Below, one piece after another: positions 61,357 through 64,000 of a stretch of DNA of 64,000 nt. Source of the stretch: Sporosarcina sp. FSL W8-0480 (GTDB lineage: Bacteria; Bacillota; Bacilli; Bacillales_A; Planococcaceae); assembly GCF_037963765.1 (NCBI RefSeq), contig NZ_CP150166.1:1152001-1216000 (forward strand), written 5' to 3'. Under the pieces are notes generated by a model. That model saw only the letters and a list, made by a program, of their open reading frames with translations. It did not search any database and had not been told where the DNA came from. Made by a program: the position numbers and the translations under genes. Position 1 is the first letter of the stretch. Each line of letters begins with the position of its first letter.

Positions 61357-61404
61357 AGATGAAAAGCCGATTCTTCTTATGAAGAATCGGCTTTTGTCAT
61401 CTTA
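61357..61404. terminator. long bidirectional terminator
   Basis: AAGCCGATTCTTC pairs with GAAGAATCGGCTT around TTAT, extended by GATGA / TCATC. It lies between the acetyltransferase and the convergent carbonic anhydrase gene. Confidence 0.92.
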
Positions 61405-61452
61405 GGGCATATTTCCCCTCACTTTTGTCTATTCCCCAGGAAATATAGATCG

Positions 61453-62028
61453 TCAATTTTCGACAAGATAATCATAACCATTTGTTATGATATCCAGTTG
61501 ACCCGTGTGGGGATCGACGACAAGTCCATGAACAGGAACATTGCGGTCCATTAGCGGGTGATTCCGTACTTGATCTACACTGCTTTTCACACTTTGCGTA
61601 ACGTCGTTAAAGCCTCGAAGCCACTCTTTCATATCGATTCCGGAATACTTCAATGTAGTAAATAGATTTTTATCAATTCCTCTTTCCACCATACTTTCAA
61701 CAATTGAAGTAGTATCGACCGAACTCATTCCACAGTCATGGTGTCCTATAATATATACTTCGTCCGCCTTTAATTGATAGATGGCGACAAGGATACTTCT
61801 CATTACGCTACCGAATGGGTGTGTGACAATGGCACCAGCACTTTTAATGATTTTGGCGTCGCCATTCTTCAAGTTCATGGCCTTTGGAAGTAGTTCTGTC
61901 AACCTTGTGTCCATGCAAGTCAGCATAACAATCCGTTTGTCGGGGAATTTTGTTGTTTCATATTCTTTGAATTTCTCATCTTGTACAAAGTCTTTATTGA
62001 AATCGATGATTTCGGATAAAATTGTCAT
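61453..62028 (-). CDS. beta-class carbonic anhydrase
   Basis: A 191-residue enzyme interconverting CO2 and bicarbonate. Zinc ligands are Cys38 (CMDTRL, with Asp40 and Arg42), His96 and Cys99 (HHDCG). The length matches the small type common in Bacillales (YtiB-like). ATG 62028 has TTGGAGGTG ahead. Monocistronic. Confidence 0.93.
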   Translation of the reverse strand: MTILSEIIDFNKDFVQDEKFKEYETTKFPDKRIVMLTCMDTRLTELLPKAMNLKNGDAKIIKSAGAIVTHPFGSVMRSILVAIYQLKADEVYIIGHHDCGMSSVDTTSIVESMVERGIDKNLFTTLKYSGIDMKEWLRGFNDVTQSVKSSVDQVRNHPLMDRNVPVHGLVVDPHTGQLDIITNGYDYLVEN

Positions 62029-62069
62029 ATATGCACCTCCAAATAGTTGCCTTTAAGATAGTTTACATA

Positions 62070-62105
62070 AAAAAAAAAGGACTGCCAAGCGGCAACCCTT
62101 TTCAT
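62070..62105 (-). terminator. terminator of the 45-residue gene
   Basis: On the minus strand AAAAGG-GTTGCC pairs with GGCAGT-CCTTTT around GCTT (with internal mismatch), followed by a run of T bases. Confidence 0.75.
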
Positions 62106-62108
62106 AGA

Positions 62109-62246
62109 TTATTTTACTTCCGGTTTCGGATCGATTCTTTCTGAATCGGAAGAATGAAGAGCTTTACTCAAATAGTGCATTGTGAAATAAGCTGAAATAC
62201 CAAGCATAACGGCATAACCGATAACTGTAGTGTACATTAAGCCCAT
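62109..62246 (-). CDS. 45-residue single-helix membrane protein
   Basis: Begins MGLMYTTVIGYAVMLGISAY: one membrane helix (about residues 5-24), then a charged tail with SSDSERIDPKPEVK. GAGAGGGGTCTCGC precedes the ATG and a terminator follows the stop, so it looks like a real gene. No family recognised. Upstream of carbonic anhydrase but separately terminated. Confidence 0.65.
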   Translation of the reverse strand: MGLMYTTVIGYAVMLGISAYFTMHYLSKALHSSDSERIDPKPEVK

Positions 62247-62351
62247 AGCGAGACCCCTCTCTACGTCGATTGTTTAATATACACCCATTATACTATAAAA
62301 CAGAAATAATTAAAGGGTAGATTGAAATGTTATTAGTAAATGTGACGGAAA

Positions 62352-63584
62352 TTAGAATGCCCAGTTTCCATTTCTGAAGACAGGTTCAACAGTTCCATCA
62401 GGTAAAATACCGTCAATATCCATTTCTGCTGAGCCAATCATGAAGTCGACATGTGTAATACTTTGGTTCAGACCGTGTTTCTCCAAATCCTCTGTCGACA
62501 TTGTTTTTCCGCCTTCCAAACAGAATGAATAAGCACTTCCGATAGCAAGGTGATTTGATGCATTTTCATCGAACAATGTATTGTAGAAGAGTAGACCGGA
62601 CTCGGAAATTGGAGAAGCATGTGGAACAAGAGCCACTTCGCCAAGATGCTTAGCACCTTCATCCGTATCGATTAGACGTTGCAGAACCTCTTCACCTTGT
62701 CCAGCACTAATTTCCGTAATTCGACCATTTTCAAACGTTATTGTGAAATCATCAATAATATTCCCACCATAGCTTAGCGGTTTTGTGTTTTTCACATAGC
62801 CATTGACACCATCTTTATGTGGGACTGTAAATACTTCCTCGGTAGGCATGTTTGCCATGAACGCATTTCCGTCAACATTGACGCTTCCGCCGCCGGCCCA
62901 GATATGGCCTTTTGGCAAATCGATTGTTAAATTAGTTCCCGGTGCTCTGTACTGCAAAGTTGCATACGCCTTTTTATTCAAGTAATCAGCTTTTTCGTTT
63001 AACGTTTTGTCAAGCTCTTTCCATGCTGTAACCGGATCAGCCTGATCTGCACGAACCGCCTTAAAGATGGCTTCCCATAGTGCTAATACTTGCTCAGATT
63101 CCCCAAGTTCAGGGAACATCTTTGCTGCCCATGCTTTTGAAGGTGCAGCAATGACCGACCAGCTGAATCGGTCGGCTTGCAACATTTTACGGTAATTGCT
63201 AAGTGCTTTTCCAGCAGCTTTTTGTGCATCCGCAATGCGGGAAGGTTCGATACCTTTCAGTAAATCTGGGCTTTGGGATACGATGCTAACGAATGCAGCA
63301 CCACCTTCAGCCAATTTTTCACGTTCCATTACTTTCCACTCAGGAAAATCGGAGAATGATTCAGCAGGTGCCTTTTCATACCGTAGTTTCACTAACTCAT
63401 CATCGGACCAATCCACGATGACTTGACGTGCGCCTAAAGAGTATGCTTTTTCAGCCACTTTCCTAACAAATTCCACAGTTTCAATGGATGCACTAATGAA
63501 TAATGTTTGATCCTTTTGGATATTCGCTCCAACTTCAGCAACGAGACTTGCATAATTCTCCAATTTTTGTTCGAAAGACAACAA
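62352..63584 (-). CDS. ampS: M29-family aminopeptidase (AmpS-like)
   Basis: A 410-residue metallo-aminopeptidase of the AmpS/aminopeptidase T type. The metal-site region is in the C-terminal third: GAKHLGEVALVPHASPIS, TLFDENASNHLAIGSAY and QSITHVDFMIGSAEMDIDG. The enzyme removes N-terminal residues from peptides in the cytoplasm. I start it at TTG 63584 because AAGGAGG lies 8 bases upstream; an ATG at 63602 would use the binding site itself as coding sequence. Confidence 0.92.
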   Translation of the reverse strand: MLSFEQKLENYASLVAEVGANIQKDQTLFISASIETVEFVRKVAEKAYSLGARQVIVDWSDDELVKLRYEKAPAESFSDFPEWKVMEREKLAEGGAAFVSIVSQSPDLLKGIEPSRIADAQKAAGKALSNYRKMLQADRFSWSVIAAPSKAWAAKMFPELGESEQVLALWEAIFKAVRADQADPVTAWKELDKTLNEKADYLNKKAYATLQYRAPGTNLTIDLPKGHIWAGGGSVNVDGNAFMANMPTEEVFTVPHKDGVNGYVKNTKPLSYGGNIIDDFTITFENGRITEISAGQGEEVLQRLIDTDEGAKHLGEVALVPHASPISESGLLFYNTLFDENASNHLAIGSAYSFCLEGGKTMSTEDLEKHGLNQSITHVDFMIGSAEMDIDGILPDGTVEPVFRNGNWAF

Positions 63585-63726
63585 ATAAAAAACCTCCTTC
63601 ATCCTTATGTATTAATAGTACTCCAGTGCAATAAAACAGGCAAAGATAAATTAACAAAAATTTTGCTTAAAGTGGAGTAACTTTTATTCTTTTTTTCATT
63701 AATAATGGGATTTATTTTTAATAAAC

Positions 63727-63753
63727 TAAAGTATTGTATGTTTATGTCGAAAT
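63727..63753 (+). promoter_or_regulatory. possible SigD-type promoter for motA
   Basis: TAAA (63727-63730) followed after 15 bases by GTCGAAAT (63746-63753) resembles the SigD pattern TAAA-N15-GCCGATAT, with 6 of 8 matches in the second box. It is 32 bases ahead of the motA start, which fits a flagellar gene. Confidence 0.5.
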
Positions 63754-63785
63754 AAGAAGAAGAAGAGAAGACGGGGGTACTTTAT

Positions 63786-64000
63786 ATGGATTTATCAACC
63801 ATTGTTGGACTTATTCTTGGCATAGTTGCGTTATTTGTCGGTATGGCGATGAAGGGCGTAACACCAGATAATTTACTTAATCCAGCTGCTATTCTTATAA
63901 TCATTGCAGGTACGATTGCAGCTGTTGTCATTGCGTTTCCATTGAAGGAAATTAAACGGGTACCTAAGTTATTTGGGATTCTTTTCAAGGAACAAAATTT
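63786..64000 (+). CDS. motA: flagellar motor stator protein MotA (5' part, cut by the window)
   Basis: The first 71 codons of MotA, starting MDLSTIVGLILGIVALFVGM. Two membrane segments are visible (about 3-21 and 33-50), and PAAILIIIAGTIAAVVIAFP matches the MotA rather than the MotP form. MotA conducts protons with MotB to drive the flagellum. The 3' part and motB lie beyond the window. Confidence 0.9.
   Translation, partial: MDLSTIVGLILGIVALFVGMAMKGVTPDNLLNPAAILIIIAGTIAAVVIAFPLKEIKRVPKLFGILFKEQN

Overview
The window looks like chromosomal DNA of a low-GC, endospore-forming Firmicute of the Planococcaceae, most likely Sporosarcina or a close relative. The support is protein-level only: Bacillus-type LipM/LipA, a QoxABCD quinol oxidase, a YlxY-family sporulation deacetylase, an RsbR-like stressosome protein, ykoFEDC and ThiT thiamine uptake, AGGAGG-type ribosome binding sites with many TTG/GTG starts, and an ATP-grasp ligase of the kind that fits D-amino-acid peptidoglycan cross-bridges. 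No 16S rRNA is present, so the genus is an inference.

Region 1 (1-4.2 kb) holds an alpha/beta hydrolase, a TetR regulator divergent from a small membrane-protein operon with two perfect operator palindromes between them, and an acyltransferase-3 protein. Region 2 (about 4.2-15.4 kb) is an accessory island. Two relic copies of the sigma-70 / HTH / SHOCT module of Tn916-like elements carry a 0.63 kb near-identical direct repeat (5285-5910 and 12801-13429). Between them lie a complete BceRS-BceAB-type peptide-antibiotic sensing and resistance module and a broken CPBP protease gene. Only the second copy is followed by an intact large serine recombinase. An IS3-family relic lies at the left side.

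Region 3 (15.4-33 kb) is core-like: a purine permease, a MATE exporter, lipM-lipA behind a complete TPP riboswitch, an M20 amidohydrolase, an S9 oligopeptidase, carbamate kinase and the qoxABCD operon. Region 4 (33-46 kb) has a YlxY-like protein, a sulfatase, an XRE regulator, a SEC-C protein, a Nudix hydrolase, a second TPP riboswitch with ykoFEDC, a phosphoesterase, VanZ, RsgA and TerC. Region 5 (46-64 kb) has cell-wall and stress functions (LysM-3D protein, RsbR-like protein, putative D-amino-acid ligase), NAT, GDPD, RluA, an amidase, a DEAD-box-like helicase, methionine aminopeptidase, a third TPP riboswitch with thiT, PepF, carbonic anhydrase, an M29 aminopeptidase and the start of motA.

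The most interesting non-routine signals are: a TPP riboswitch placed directly on the lipoate assembly operon; the duplicated mobile-element module with a sharp identity boundary and a conserved non-coding core; two tandem arrays with 20- and 21-bp periods; a mosaic dispersed repeat family in at least four places; and several very small genes with good ribosome binding sites, including a 20-residue protein with five cysteines.
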